Positions 41,963-51,396 are shown, counted from the first letter of the stretch. The stretch: 64,000 bases of DNA from Ignavibacteriaceae bacterium (GCA_013360295.1 JABWCL010000003.1:1-64000), one strand, 5' to 3'. The notes: generated from the letters alone by a model not told the origin. Program-made: numbers and translations.

Positions 41963-44749
41963 ATGAGACCAGACAAAGTTTTCCATCTTATTTCCAATAC
42001 TCACTGGGACCGTGAATGGAGGTTCCCTTTCCAAAGAAACAGGCAGATGCTTGTTGAGATGATTGATAATGTGATTAATATACTCGAAAAGCATCCTGAC
42101 TATCGCGCTTTTCATCTCGACAGCCAGAGCATCGTCGTTACTGATTATCTTGAAATAAAACCAAAAAACCGAGACCGGATTACTAAACTAGTAAATGAGA
42201 AAAGATTACTGATCGGTCCCTGGTATGTTTTACCGGATGAATTCCTTGTAGGAGGTGAAAATCTTATCCGCAACCTGTTAATCGGTCACAGGATCTGTAA
42301 GGATATCGGAAGGGTTTCGAAAATAGGGTATTCCCCTTTTTCCTGGGGACAGATATCACAGCTGCCTCAGCTTTATAATCAATTCGGAATCGAGCTGATA
42401 ATGTTCTACCGCGGAGTGAATTCACTCGATTCACATAACGCGGAGTTTATTTGGGAGGGTGCTGACGGCACACGCGCGGTTTCTTCCCGCTTCTCTACCT
42501 TGCCAAGGTATAATTTTTATTTTCTTATATATCGTCCGGTGATTCATAATGAAACACCTTATGATGTTGAATATAAATGGCAGAGTGGCGGCGTCCCTTT
42601 CCATTTTGCGGATAGTTCAATGTACAAAGAAGATTATTTCATGGTAGAGGGACACGGGAAATATTTCCCCGAAAATATAAAAAAATCGGTGGAAGATATT
42701 GTCTCCAGACAGGCAGACGACTTTACCACACCCCACGTCATTTGGATGGAGGGGCATGACTCAAGCGGGCCTAATGCTGATACTCTTAAAATACTTGAGG
42801 ATATTCGCAGGCAATTCCAGAATATGAATGTAATCCACAGTACTCTCGAGGATTATGCGGATGCCGTTATAAACTCGGTGAATATCGAGCAGCTGCCACT
42901 GGTAAAAGGTGAAAGAAGAAGCGCACAGTTTGATAACAGAAGCGGTAATTTATACGGATATACAACTTCCGCCCGCATGTACCTCAAACAAAAAAATTAT
43001 GAAGCGGAAAAATGGCTTCAGTTCTATGCTGAACCGGTTTATAATCTGACTTCTCTTCTGGGTAATGACACGGACAATAATTACCTGAACCTCGCCTGGG
43101 ACTATCTTGTACAGAATTCCGGACACGATTCCATCGGCGGCTGCAGCCTCGATGAAATACATGAGGATATGATGTGGCGTTATAAACAGGTAATTGAAAT
43201 ATCTCAGGGAGTACTTGAGAAAGGTCTTAAATACTGGATTAAAAATCTCGATCTAAAGGCTTTTAGTTCCTTTACGCCTGCCGGAATAATGCTAAATTTT
43301 GTCAATACTCTCCCCTATAAACGTTCAGGAACTTCCGAAATCGTTATTGATATTCCATCTGATCTTGATAAAGGGGATTTTGACATTATCGACGTTAACG
43401 GGAAAAAACTCCCGAAAGAGATCAGATCCGTTGATGAAACTCAACCGGTACTCGAACAGTTAACCGACCGTCCGATGTACTTCAGTATGAGAAGGTATTT
43501 TGTGACCGTTCAGTGGAAAGATCTTGTTCCTATGGGGATAACTGCTTTCGCTGTCAAACCAAAGAAACTATCTGCTGTTAAACAGCTTGTTTCCACAAAA
43601 AATCGAAGCAAAAGAGTCGTAATTGAGAATAACCATCTACGGGTTGTAATTAATAAAAATGGAACTTTTGACCTTCTTTATAAGAAGACGGGGTATGAAT
43701 ACTATTCACTCGGTTATCTGCGAGATGAAGGCGAAGCCGGACACGCATGGGTAAACAAACCGGTTGACCCTATTATAGATTCGCTAAATGGTACTGCCGA
43801 GATTGAATTGGAAGAAAAAAATTCTCTCACCGAAAAAGTAAAGATCACTTTGTATCTTGCTCTCCCACTCAACCGTGTGCAGATGTCTCCGCTCTTCCCG
43901 AAAAACACCAGGAAAGTAAAAACACCTGTGGAGGTTTTACTTACACTGAATAAGAACGAGGATTTCCTCAGAATAAAATTGAACGTTGAAAGCAGGACGA
44001 TAAACCATCGGCTTCGATACGTCTTCCCTACTGAATTAAATGTCAGTGCGCATTCTGCTGAAGGCCAGTTCGACGTAGTTAAACGGACAACTTCAAGGCC
44101 TGATACAAGCAACTGGATTGAGCAGCCAATGTATGATTTTCCGGCACATCATTTTGTCAGTCTCTTCAACGGGGAAAACGGACTATCTGTCTTCTCTAAC
44201 GGATTAAAAGAGTATGAAGTAAGTGACGGTCCGGAAAGTGAACTTTCATTCACTCTTCTTCGTGCTTTTACATATATCATTCACCCGAGTTCGAAAGAAG
44301 ATTACTCTTATCAGCCGGGTAGCCAGTGCCTTGGTCAGCAAACTTTTGATTTCGCGCTATGCCCGCATAATAAAAACTGGGATGAAGCAGGAATCTATAG
44401 AAAAGCACTCGAATATTCGCTTCCTCCTTCCGTGGTGCAGTCTGGCATTTCGTTGAATGGCTTTGTCTCCCCAAATTCTTCTCTTGTAAGTATCAATAAT
44501 GAAAACCTGATTATTAGCTGCCTCAAAAAATCTGAGGATGGAACCGGTTATATTCTGAGAGTTTATAACCCGACTGAAAAAACTATTACCGGCTATATTG
44601 AATTCGGCTTAGGAATAAAAAATGCTCAGTATTCAACCCTGGAAGAAATCCGAATATCACGGGTTGATATCGAGAATGGAAATAAAATCTCAGTGAAAGC
44701 TGGTTCAAAAAAAATAATTTCAATCTATTTCGAAAAAAAGGATGATTAA
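41963..44749 (+). CDS. Glycoside hydrolase family 38 protein lacking the catalytic Asp
   Basis: 928 residues, no signal peptide. Similar over its length to bacterial GH38 alpha-mannosidases such as MngB: SNTHWDREWRFPF (zinc ligands His14, Asp16), LIGPWYVLPDE, IRNLLIGHR, EGHDSSGP (Asp266, candidate acid/base) and GHDSIGG (His388). The nucleophile and zinc ligand normally in GYLPDSFG is missing: the segment reads GYSPFSWGQISQLPQL, with Phe126 replacing Asp (codon 42338-42340). No frameshift. The protein cannot use the known retaining mechanism. Six bases before it is the HAD gene, two bases after it GH94. Confidence 0.88.
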   Translation: MRPDKVFHLISNTHWDREWRFPFQRNRQMLVEMIDNVINILEKHPDYRAFHLDSQSIVVTDYLEIKPKNRDRITKLVNEKRLLIGPWYVLPDEFLVGGENLIRNLLIGHRICKDIGRVSKIGYSPFSWGQISQLPQLYNQFGIELIMFYRGVNSLDSHNAEFIWEGADGTRAVSSRFSTLPRYNFYFLIYRPVIHNETPYDVEYKWQSGGVPFHFADSSMYKEDYFMVEGHGKYFPENIKKSVEDIVSRQADDFTTPHVIWMEGHDSSGPNADTLKILEDIRRQFQNMNVIHSTLEDYADAVINSVNIEQLPLVKGERRSAQFDNRSGNLYGYTTSARMYLKQKNYEAEKWLQFYAEPVYNLTSLLGNDTDNNYLNLAWDYLVQNSGHDSIGGCSLDEIHEDMMWRYKQVIEISQGVLEKGLKYWIKNLDLKAFSSFTPAGIMLNFVNTLPYKRSGTSEIVIDIPSDLDKGDFDIIDVNGKKLPKEIRSVDETQPVLEQLTDRPMYFSMRRYFVTVQWKDLVPMGITAFAVKPKKLSAVKQLVSTKNRSKRVVIENNHLRVVINKNGTFDLLYKKTGYEYYSLGYLRDEGEAGHAWVNKPVDPIIDSLNGTAEIELEEKNSLTEKVKITLYLALPLNRVQMSPLFPKNTRKVKTPVEVLLTLNKNEDFLRIKLNVESRTINHRLRYVFPTELNVSAHSAEGQFDVVKRTTSRPDTSNWIEQPMYDFPAHHFVSLFNGENGLSVFSNGLKEYEVSDGPESELSFTLLRAFTYIIHPSSKEDYSYQPGSQCLGQQTFDFALCPHNKNWDEAGIYRKALEYSLPPSVVQSGISLNGFVSPNSSLVSINNENLIISCLKKSEDGTGYILRVYNPTEKTITGYIEFGLGIKNAQYSTLEEIRISRVDIENGNKISVKAGSKKIISIYFEKKDD

Positions 44750-44751
44750 AA

Positions 44752-47163
44752 ATGAAAAGTAAAACTATAAAAAATAAATACGGATACTTCAGTGAGGACT
44801 ATAGGGAGTATGTCATCACGGATCCCAGGACTCCCCGTCCCTGGTTTAACTATGTATGGAATGAGCAAATGATGGGACTCGTGTCTCATACCGGCGGTGG
44901 TTTCTCTTTTCTTGATACACCGCGCGATAACAGATTAACCAGAATGAGGTATAACTGCCTTCCCTGGGACCGTCCCGGCAGGTATGTGATCCTGAAAGAT
45001 GCGCAGTCAGGCAAATACTGGTCACTAAGCTGGGCGCCGACTATAGATTTTAAATACAAGTCTTATGAATGCCGGCACGGACAGGGTTATACTAAGATCA
45101 TTACCGAGGCTGAAGGAATTAAAGGGGAACTCACCTATTTCATCACCCCCGGATCAAACACGGAAGTCTGGAAGGTGAAACTAACAAACCTTACCAAGCG
45201 GGAAAGAAGACTCGAAATCTATTCCTTCGCTGAACTTATGATGGGTAATGCTCTGAATGACATCATCAATCAGCCTAACGACAAACATTTTACAGATATT
45301 CACTTTCATAAGGATCAGAGGTCCCTTGTAGCAACCCGCCGTTACTGGGTACTTAACAGAAAAGTTTCAGTAGAACAGCCGAACCTTGACTGGAAATATA
45401 ATCTGATCTTTACTACGACACTCCCCGTCTCAGGTTTTGATGGCAGCCTTGATAAATTCATTGGGCGCTGGAGATCAGAGTCTAATCCGGTTGCGATTGA
45501 AACAGGGAAATTGAGTAATACTGAAATAACCGCAGGCGATCCGGTTGTTGCTCTGCAATCAAAGAAGAAATTGGCTGCTGGAAAGACTCTTGAATTCGCC
45601 GTTACGATGACTGTGGTACCTAAGAAGGATAGCATTTTTGAAGATGTCGATTTTCCTATACTTCATTCAGTAGAGAGTCTGGAGAAGGAATTTAATAAGG
45701 TCAGATCAGACTGGGACAAGTATTTGTCAAATGTGAAAGTCACAACTCCTGATACCGGAACAAACATTATGCTTAATGTTTGGAATCAGTACCAGGCTGC
45801 AGTAACCTTTGATATGGCGCGTAATTCGGGATATTATCACGGCGGATTACTTTTTGGTACAGGCATCAGGGATCAGTTCCAGGATATACTCGGTGTTGTT
45901 ATTGCTAATCCTGACCGCGTCAGGAAACGCCTGCTGAATGCACTCCGCTTCCAGTTCTCCGACGGATCGACACTTCATAACTTTTTTAAGATCACCGAAT
46001 GGGGTGAAAAAACCAACCACTCTGACACTCCGCTTTGGATTCCGTTCGGAATTATCGAATACTTAAACGAGACAGCCGATCTGAGTATTCTTGATGAAGT
46101 CGTTACGTATTATGATCAGGGGGAAGGGACAGTCTACGAGCATATGGTCAGAGCTATTGATTTTGCTATCTCAGCTGTATCAGAGAGAGGCATCCCAAAA
46201 ATAATGAACGGCGACTGGAACGATACACTTGATAAAGTTGGCCCGAAAGGTAAAGGCGAAACTATCTGGGGAGCCTTCTTCCTCGCATATGGAATCAAAA
46301 AATGTTTTGAATTATTGAATCTCAGAAATGATAACGATGTTAAAGAAAGATGGCAGAGTTACCTGAATGACCTCACCAAAACCCTTGAGAAGATTGCGTG
46401 GGACGGAGAATGGTATATTAGAGCCTTCAAAGATGACGGATCCCCGCTCGGTACACATAAAGCCGAACAGGGCAAAATTTTCATCAATTCCCAGACCTGG
46501 TCAGTCATCTCAGGTCTCGCTCCCAAAGATAAAGCTGACTCCGCCCTGAATTCAGTTAAAAAATATCTTGCGAAACCTAACGGGATTCAGATTTGCTGGC
46601 CTTCATATACAAAAGTTGAAGAAAATGTCGGGCTTATCAGCCGCTGTGTTCCGGGCAAAAAGGAAAACGGCGCTATTTTCAATCATGCCTCCTCTTGGTT
46701 TATCCTTGCATCAATAATCAACGGCGATATTGATTTTGCTTACGATATATACACAAGAATGCTCCCGGTAAATTCATCGAAGAGAATTGATGTATATGAG
46801 GTTGAGCCGTATGTATTCGCTGAATATGTTACTAGTCCCGACCACCCAACTGAAGGGCAGGCGAGCCATTCCTGGCTCACCGGCACCGCTGTATGGATGT
46901 ATCGCATAGCTCTCGATCAGATACTTGGATTTAAGACATCCATCGCTGGAATTACAATCGATCCCGCTATTCCATCCCACTGGAAAGAATTCAGGGCAGA
47001 ACGTGTATTCCGCGGTAAGAGGATTAAATTATTCGTAAAGAATCCGTTCGGCAGAAATAAGGGCTTTACCCAGATTATCGTGAACGGTAAAGTTACTGAC
47101 TCAAACTTCATCGACACCGAAGTTTACGGCGGAAATGAAATTCACGTTGAAGTAATTCTCTGA
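44752..47163 (+). CDS. GH94 glycoside phosphorylase (cellobiose/chitobiose phosphorylase family)
   Basis: 803 residues, close to chitobiose phosphorylase (about 800). Phosphorolyses a beta-linked disaccharide to sugar-1-phosphate with inversion. N-terminal domain PRPWFNYVWNEQMMG and TGGGFSFL; GTGIRDQFQDILG; catalytic acid Asp491 in NGDWNDTLDKVG; then EPYVFAEYVTSPDHP and the SWLTGTAVWMYR end. No signal peptide, so intracellular. Product would feed the mutase upstream. Acceptor specificity unknown; the NanE and AAC(3)-like neighbours hint at an amino sugar. Confidence 0.92.
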   Translation: MKSKTIKNKYGYFSEDYREYVITDPRTPRPWFNYVWNEQMMGLVSHTGGGFSFLDTPRDNRLTRMRYNCLPWDRPGRYVILKDAQSGKYWSLSWAPTIDFKYKSYECRHGQGYTKIITEAEGIKGELTYFITPGSNTEVWKVKLTNLTKRERRLEIYSFAELMMGNALNDIINQPNDKHFTDIHFHKDQRSLVATRRYWVLNRKVSVEQPNLDWKYNLIFTTTLPVSGFDGSLDKFIGRWRSESNPVAIETGKLSNTEITAGDPVVALQSKKKLAAGKTLEFAVTMTVVPKKDSIFEDVDFPILHSVESLEKEFNKVRSDWDKYLSNVKVTTPDTGTNIMLNVWNQYQAAVTFDMARNSGYYHGGLLFGTGIRDQFQDILGVVIANPDRVRKRLLNALRFQFSDGSTLHNFFKITEWGEKTNHSDTPLWIPFGIIEYLNETADLSILDEVVTYYDQGEGTVYEHMVRAIDFAISAVSERGIPKIMNGDWNDTLDKVGPKGKGETIWGAFFLAYGIKKCFELLNLRNDNDVKERWQSYLNDLTKTLEKIAWDGEWYIRAFKDDGSPLGTHKAEQGKIFINSQTWSVISGLAPKDKADSALNSVKKYLAKPNGIQICWPSYTKVEENVGLISRCVPGKKENGAIFNHASSWFILASIINGDIDFAYDIYTRMLPVNSSKRIDVYEVEPYVFAEYVTSPDHPTEGQASHSWLTGTAVWMYRIALDQILGFKTSIAGITIDPAIPSHWKEFRAERVFRGKRIKLFVKNPFGRNKGFTQIIVNGKVTDSNFIDTEVYGGNEIHVEVIL

Positions 47164-47164
47164 T

Positions 47165-47965
47165 TTGGATTTACTCCGGTTTCTTTTTGATATAGGGATC
47201 AGGCGTGGACATAACATTATTGTCCACGCCTCCTTTAAGAGTCTCTCGACTCTCTTCCCTTCTATCACCCCTGAACATTTTTTTAGTACCTTAACTTCTT
47301 TTATTACCTCGAAGGGTTCGGTGATTCTTCCTGCGTTTACATACAACCTAAAGAAAAAGGATGGCGAAAAATCTTTTTTTCACAAATCAGCTCCGGCAAA
47401 AACAGGATACATTTCAGAAGCTTTCAGAAATTTTCCCGGGACAATCAGGACATCCTCCCCTACTCACTCCTTCACCCTTTGGGGTAGGATAACAACAGAA
47501 ATTGAAAGTTCAAATAACCCATCGTACCCGTTGGGCGGTAGCAGTCCTGTAGGCTGGATGGATCAAAACGTTGATTCATTCGCTTTGCTCATTGGAACAA
47601 CATTCAACTCGCTGACTTATCTCCACTATCTCGAGAGAACTTTCAATATTCCATATCTCGATCTCTTCTGCTGGCAGGATGATTATTTGCCTGTTGGAGT
47701 GAGTGAAGAGGGAGAAGTTAATTTAGAAGAGGTTCCGGGATGCAGTAACGGATTCGAAGAGCTCGAAACCTGGCTTCTTGAAGAACAGAAACTAGCGAAA
47801 ACTGTTTATGGGGATGTCTGCATTTATTATATTCGTTTAAGTATGTTAAAGTCAATGTCTGAGTCTTTCTTTAAAAATTCATACAAAAAACTCCTTTGCA
47901 AAAACCCATATTGCATATGCTGTAATACACGGAAAAATTTTCTGAAAGACCGGGGTTTGATATGA
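47165..47965 (+). CDS. AAC(3)-family N-acetyltransferase
   Basis: 266 residues, TTG start one base after GH94. Antibiotic_NAT fold: NIIVHASFKSLS, SVILPAFTYN, TSSPTHSFTLWG (catalytic His region), PLGGSSPVGWM, ALLIGTTFNSLTYLHYLER. Known members acetylate aminoglycosides, but many are sugar or unknown acetyltransferases. Being in a sugar pathway operon, it more likely acts on an amino sugar. The C-terminus has a Cys cluster (CKNPYCICC) not typical of the family. Overlaps the next gene by 4 bases. Confidence 0.85.
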   Translation: MDLLRFLFDIGIRRGHNIIVHASFKSLSTLFPSITPEHFFSTLTSFITSKGSVILPAFTYNLKKKDGEKSFFHKSAPAKTGYISEAFRNFPGTIRTSSPTHSFTLWGRITTEIESSNNPSYPLGGSSPVGWMDQNVDSFALLIGTTFNSLTYLHYLERTFNIPYLDLFCWQDDYLPVGVSEEGEVNLEEVPGCSNGFEELETWLLEEQKLAKTVYGDVCIYYIRLSMLKSMSESFFKNSYKKLLCKNPYCICCNTRKNFLKDRGLI

Positions 47966-48972
47966 GTTATCATTTATTTGTAGCTGAGTACAATCATATA
48001 CCAGTGGTGAAGCTAGAAAACAAAAGCACGGGTGAGTATGCCATTATCGCTCTCAGAGGGGCCACACTATTAAAACTGGTGATTCGTACAGGTGAAAAAC
48101 TTATCGATGTGGTTGACGGTTATTTTGATGTTAAGGAACTTGAATCAGGATCCGCCGCAAGATCGGCCATTATGGTCCCTTTCTCAAATAAGATCGAGAA
48201 TAACCGGTATGTTTTCGATGATTGCGATTATCAACTCTCCGAAACTCCAACTCCTCCGATGATGCACGGATTCTTAAGAAATATGGATACAGAAATAAAA
48301 GAAAAATATGATTGCTCAAGCCACTGTAAAGTTGTTCTAACCAACAGCGGAATTAGAAAAGATACTTTCCCCGGTTATCCTTTTGATCTCTCAACGGATA
48401 TCATATTTGAACTTTTTGAGAATAGACTGAATCTTGAAATAAGATCAAAGAACAAAAGCACAAAACCGGCTCCTTATTTTACCGGCTGGCACCCATATTT
48501 CAAAATCGGGAGTACGCCTGTAAACGATCATATCATCTGCCTTGAATCAGAGACCATAATCTCAACTGACGCCAATTATCTTCCCCTCCCCGGTAATGAA
48601 GCTTATCTAAAAATTGGATTAGCAGATCCGCGTTGCTTTTCTTCCAGGAAAAAACCGGTAGAGCGAAGAATTAACGATAAGATCATAAACTACTGTTATA
48701 CCTCTATTGAGCCTGATTCTGACGGAAGGATTAAAGCAGAACTTATTTCAGAGTCTGAAAACACTAAGCTAAAATTATCGCATACTGGTAAAGTGTTCTA
48801 CATATTTACAGGGGATGGTTTACCCATTAGGCCCCGTAATTCGATCGCCCTGGAACCGGTGGAGTTGATGACAAATGCATTTAACAGGAGTGAACACACA
48901 ATGGATATACGCCTCCTGCCTGAAGAATCCAAAACTTTTTTCTGCTCACTTGAATGGAGTCCCCTGAAATGA
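47962..48972 (+). CDS. Aldose 1-epimerase family protein
   Basis: 336 residues, GalM-type beta-supersandwich. Interconverts aldose anomers. Candidate residues: His in PMMHGFLRN, the His in FTGWHPYFKI, and Glu in IALEPVELMTN as general base. Starts by 4-base overlap with the acetyltransferase. Likely serves the anomeric form needed after hydrolysis or phosphorolysis in this cluster. Confidence 0.87.
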   Translation: MSYHLFVAEYNHIPVVKLENKSTGEYAIIALRGATLLKLVIRTGEKLIDVVDGYFDVKELESGSAARSAIMVPFSNKIENNRYVFDDCDYQLSETPTPPMMHGFLRNMDTEIKEKYDCSSHCKVVLTNSGIRKDTFPGYPFDLSTDIIFELFENRLNLEIRSKNKSTKPAPYFTGWHPYFKIGSTPVNDHIICLESETIISTDANYLPLPGNEAYLKIGLADPRCFSSRKKPVERRINDKIINYCYTSIEPDSDGRIKAELISESENTKLKLSHTGKVFYIFTGDGLPIRPRNSIALEPVELMTNAFNRSEHTMDIRLLPEESKTFFCSLEWSPLK

Positions 48973-50243
48973 TAAGCCGAAGGTTTAAGTATCTCCCCTT
49001 TTTATTCATATTCATTCTTTCAGTTACTTACACAGTTGCACAGGAAAAGAAAATGGTTCCGTCTGTACTTGGCTCTGAAAGAGTAAAATTCAGAGAAAGA
49101 ACTGATGCTGTCGTTGAGAAAACTTCTTCTCTCGGACTGGCAGATTCCACGGAAGGGAAATATCAGGAGGCATTCTGGCTGGCGCAGCTCTCGCTTAAAA
49201 GGAATGATAAAGTTTTTATGATCCTGCAACGAAGTTTTGACTATTATCCTATTGCCACTGGCGGATTCAGGCGGGCATTACTGGAAGCTGCATACACACT
49301 TTATCCCGATTCATTCAACGCACGCATTGATACAATGATCAGAACAGAGAATGAAGCAAAACTTTTCGCGATGATGTCCCACTATCTTGTGAGGGGCGGA
49401 GGTGATAAAAAGAGAATTTATGCGCTTCTGAATAGCCGCTTCACCCAATGGGAGAGTAATCCAATCCTGAGTTCACTCGCTCTTTATCTAACCGGACGCA
49501 GATATGCAAAGTCGCCCCCTTTGGAAGGACTACTTAAAACAGATGTTTACAAAGGCAGGCTGATTATTTATTCAATCCAAAGGCCGGATAGAAATTACCC
49601 GGGAATAGCAATTATACGCCTTCCGGATTCGAACTTTCTTCTGGAGAACTCCGGGAAATTATTTTATATAAAACAGTTAGCCCGCTCCATCTCGAATCTT
49701 CCGGGATATATTACAAACGGAAATACACCCACAGGGGTCTTTTCTGTTCAGGGTACCGCCATATCGGAAAATATTTTTATCGGACCTACACTGAACCTGC
49801 AAACCATATTACCGTTCGAGGATTCTACGCAAAAATTTATGAACAATGCAGCCTTTGCGGGGAAGGAATTTACAGAGCAACTTTATAATTCATTACTCCC
49901 CGAATTGTGGACGAATTCACCAATGATCTTTGAAGCATTCAGAGCTGGAAAAGCCGGAAGAAATGAAATTATTGCGCACGGAACCACCATTGATGTCTCG
50001 TTTTATAAAGATGAGCTATATTATCCAAACACCCCTTCATTAGGCTGCTTATGCGCTCCCGAGATATGGTCGGAAGAAACGGGTGAATTGATATCGAGCG
50101 AACAACTCCGGCTGATGGACGCGCTTAAGAGCTATGATCTGAGCAATGCTCTTCTGATTGTCGTAGAAACGGATGATCAGAAGAAGCCAGTAGATCCCGA
50201 AGAAATCGAAAGATTGATTAGAGGATCAAACAGTTCCAAGTAG
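48969..50243 (+). CDS. L,D-transpeptidase (YkuD)-like secreted protein
   Basis: 424 residues from the ATG at 48969 that overlaps the previous stop (ATGA); a start at 48954 is possible. Signal peptide RRFKYLPFLFIFILSVTYTVAQ. N-terminal helical region about 60-200, then a YkuD-like catalytic region: NTPTGVFSVQG and HGTTIDV with the catalytic Cys in PSLGCLCAPE. The usual SHGC is SLGC, so the second His is replaced. It may crosslink or remodel peptidoglycan if active. The only clearly secreted protein of the cluster, followed by a hairpin. Confidence 0.75.
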   Translation: MISRRFKYLPFLFIFILSVTYTVAQEKKMVPSVLGSERVKFRERTDAVVEKTSSLGLADSTEGKYQEAFWLAQLSLKRNDKVFMILQRSFDYYPIATGGFRRALLEAAYTLYPDSFNARIDTMIRTENEAKLFAMMSHYLVRGGGDKKRIYALLNSRFTQWESNPILSSLALYLTGRRYAKSPPLEGLLKTDVYKGRLIIYSIQRPDRNYPGIAIIRLPDSNFLLENSGKLFYIKQLARSISNLPGYITNGNTPTGVFSVQGTAISENIFIGPTLNLQTILPFEDSTQKFMNNAAFAGKEFTEQLYNSLLPELWTNSPMIFEAFRAGKAGRNEIIAHGTTIDVSFYKDELYYPNTPSLGCLCAPEIWSEETGELISSEQLRLMDALKSYDLSNALLIVVETDDQKKPVDPEEIERLIRGSNSSK

Positions 50244-50295
50244 TTTGGTAGGACATTCTATTTTGAATAGCAAAAAATAATAAATGAAAAAGTAA

Positions 50296-50360
50296 GGTCG
50301 CTGAGTAGTCCGCGCATCTTCTCATTTTTCAACACTGCGGGGACGTATCGAAGCACCGCC
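50296..50360. repeat. Imperfect inverted repeat element (REP-like)
   Basis: GGTCGCTGAGTAGTCCGCG on the left and GCGGGGACGTATCGAAGCACC on the right form imperfect inverted arms around a loop of about 20 bases (ATCTTCTC and onward). The arm sequence resembles short palindromic repeats scattered in many Bacteroidota/Ignavibacteria genomes. Only one copy was recognised in this window. Confidence 0.45.
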
Positions 50361-50363
50361 GTA

Positions 50364-50389
50364 CCCTGCCAGTATGTCAGGGCTTTTTA
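50364..50389 (+). terminator. Possible weak terminator after the accessory cluster
   Basis: CCCTG (50364-50368) pairs with CAGGG (50378-50382), 9-base loop, followed by CTTTTTAT. It overlaps the 3' end of the convergent hydrolase gene. The stem is short. Confidence 0.35.
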
Positions 50390-51396
50390 TATTTAGTTAA
50401 AAGTGAAAATGAAGCCGGATTTTTTGTAAATGTATTGCTCAGTCTGCCAAGCCCTTCTATTTGGAGTTCCATAGTATCTCCTGGAATGATCCACACAGGG
50501 CTGAAACTCTCGTTTTTAGACTTCGCCTCAAGCGCCCAAGTTCCGTTAAGTTCGAGATAGCAACCGGTACCAACAGTTCCGGATCCGATAATATCACCCG
50601 GTTGCAGGGTAACGCCATACGCAGCTCTTTCAATTATCTCGGCAAACGTCCAGTTCATATCAGCGACATTCCCTTCGGAAACCTGTTTACCATTATGATA
50701 CGCTGTCATCCGGAGATTGTACTTCTTACCGAATTCTGTGTTGACGGCGTTTGCTTCCAATTCATCCATCGTAACGAGGTAAGGACCGAATGATGTCGCG
50801 AAATCTTTCCCTTTTGCCGGGCCAAGATTAAGTTTCATTTCTTCCATCTGGAGGTGACGGGCGGATATATCATTCATTACCATCATTCCGGCAATATATT
50901 TATCGGCTTCGTGCGATTGAATATTCCTGCATTTTTTTGATATAACTATCGCACATTCAAGTTCAAAATCCAATCTGACAAAATGGTCGTCTTCAAGCAT
51001 TATTTCCCCTTCACCGTAAACTGCGTGATGATTTGTAAAGTAGAACACTGGGAACATATCAAATTCAGGTATCATCTCTACTCCGCGATTTCTCCTCGCA
51101 GTTGCTACGTGCTGCCTGAACGCATATCCGTCGCGGCAGGAAGCCGGTGAAGGTACTGGTGACAACAAGTGAACATCTTCACGTTTCAGTTCAGGCAACA
51201 GCCCCTTTTCCTGATATTCCGACTCGATTCTTTTCAGACTTTCGAAAGACTTATCCCAGTCATTTAGCGCTTCCTTCAAAGTAACCGGGCAATCAATCCC
51301 TGTCTTTACTTTGGCTTCCGCGGTATTTATAATTGCTCCGCCTGAGAAAATACCAAGGCGGTCGCTCCCATTATCATTAAAGCTGACTAATTTCAT
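50377..51396 (-). CDS. Fumarylacetoacetate hydrolase family protein
   Basis: 339 residues. Last step of tyrosine breakdown: fumarylacetoacetate to fumarate and acetoacetate. Metal-site region RLDFELECAIVI (Glu ligands), MNDISARHLQ, GPAKGKDFATSFGP, and GDIIGSGTVGTG. Start overlaps the aminotransferase stop by 4 bases and it lies downstream of hppD and hmgA, supporting this role over other FAH-family activities. No maleylacetoacetate isomerase is present. Confidence 0.9.
   Translation of the reverse strand: MKLVSFNDNGSDRLGIFSGGAIINTAEAKVKTGIDCPVTLKEALNDWDKSFESLKRIESEYQEKGLLPELKREDVHLLSPVPSPASCRDGYAFRQHVATARRNRGVEMIPEFDMFPVFYFTNHHAVYGEGEIMLEDDHFVRLDFELECAIVISKKCRNIQSHEADKYIAGMMVMNDISARHLQMEEMKLNLGPAKGKDFATSFGPYLVTMDELEANAVNTEFGKKYNLRMTAYHNGKQVSEGNVADMNWTFAEIIERAAYGVTLQPGDIIGSGTVGTGCYLELNGTWALEAKSKNESFSPVWIIPGDTMELQIEGLGRLSNTFTKNPASFSLLTKYKKP

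Noticed and set aside
42320-42360. Frameshift as cause of the missing GH38 Asp
   Set aside because: Flanking residues GYSP and QISQLPQL align in the same frame with no gap, so a substitution is more likely.
47165-47965. Acquired aminoglycoside resistance gene
   Set aside because: No mobile element or composition change nearby and the gene is coupled to sugar genes; family membership does not prove resistance.
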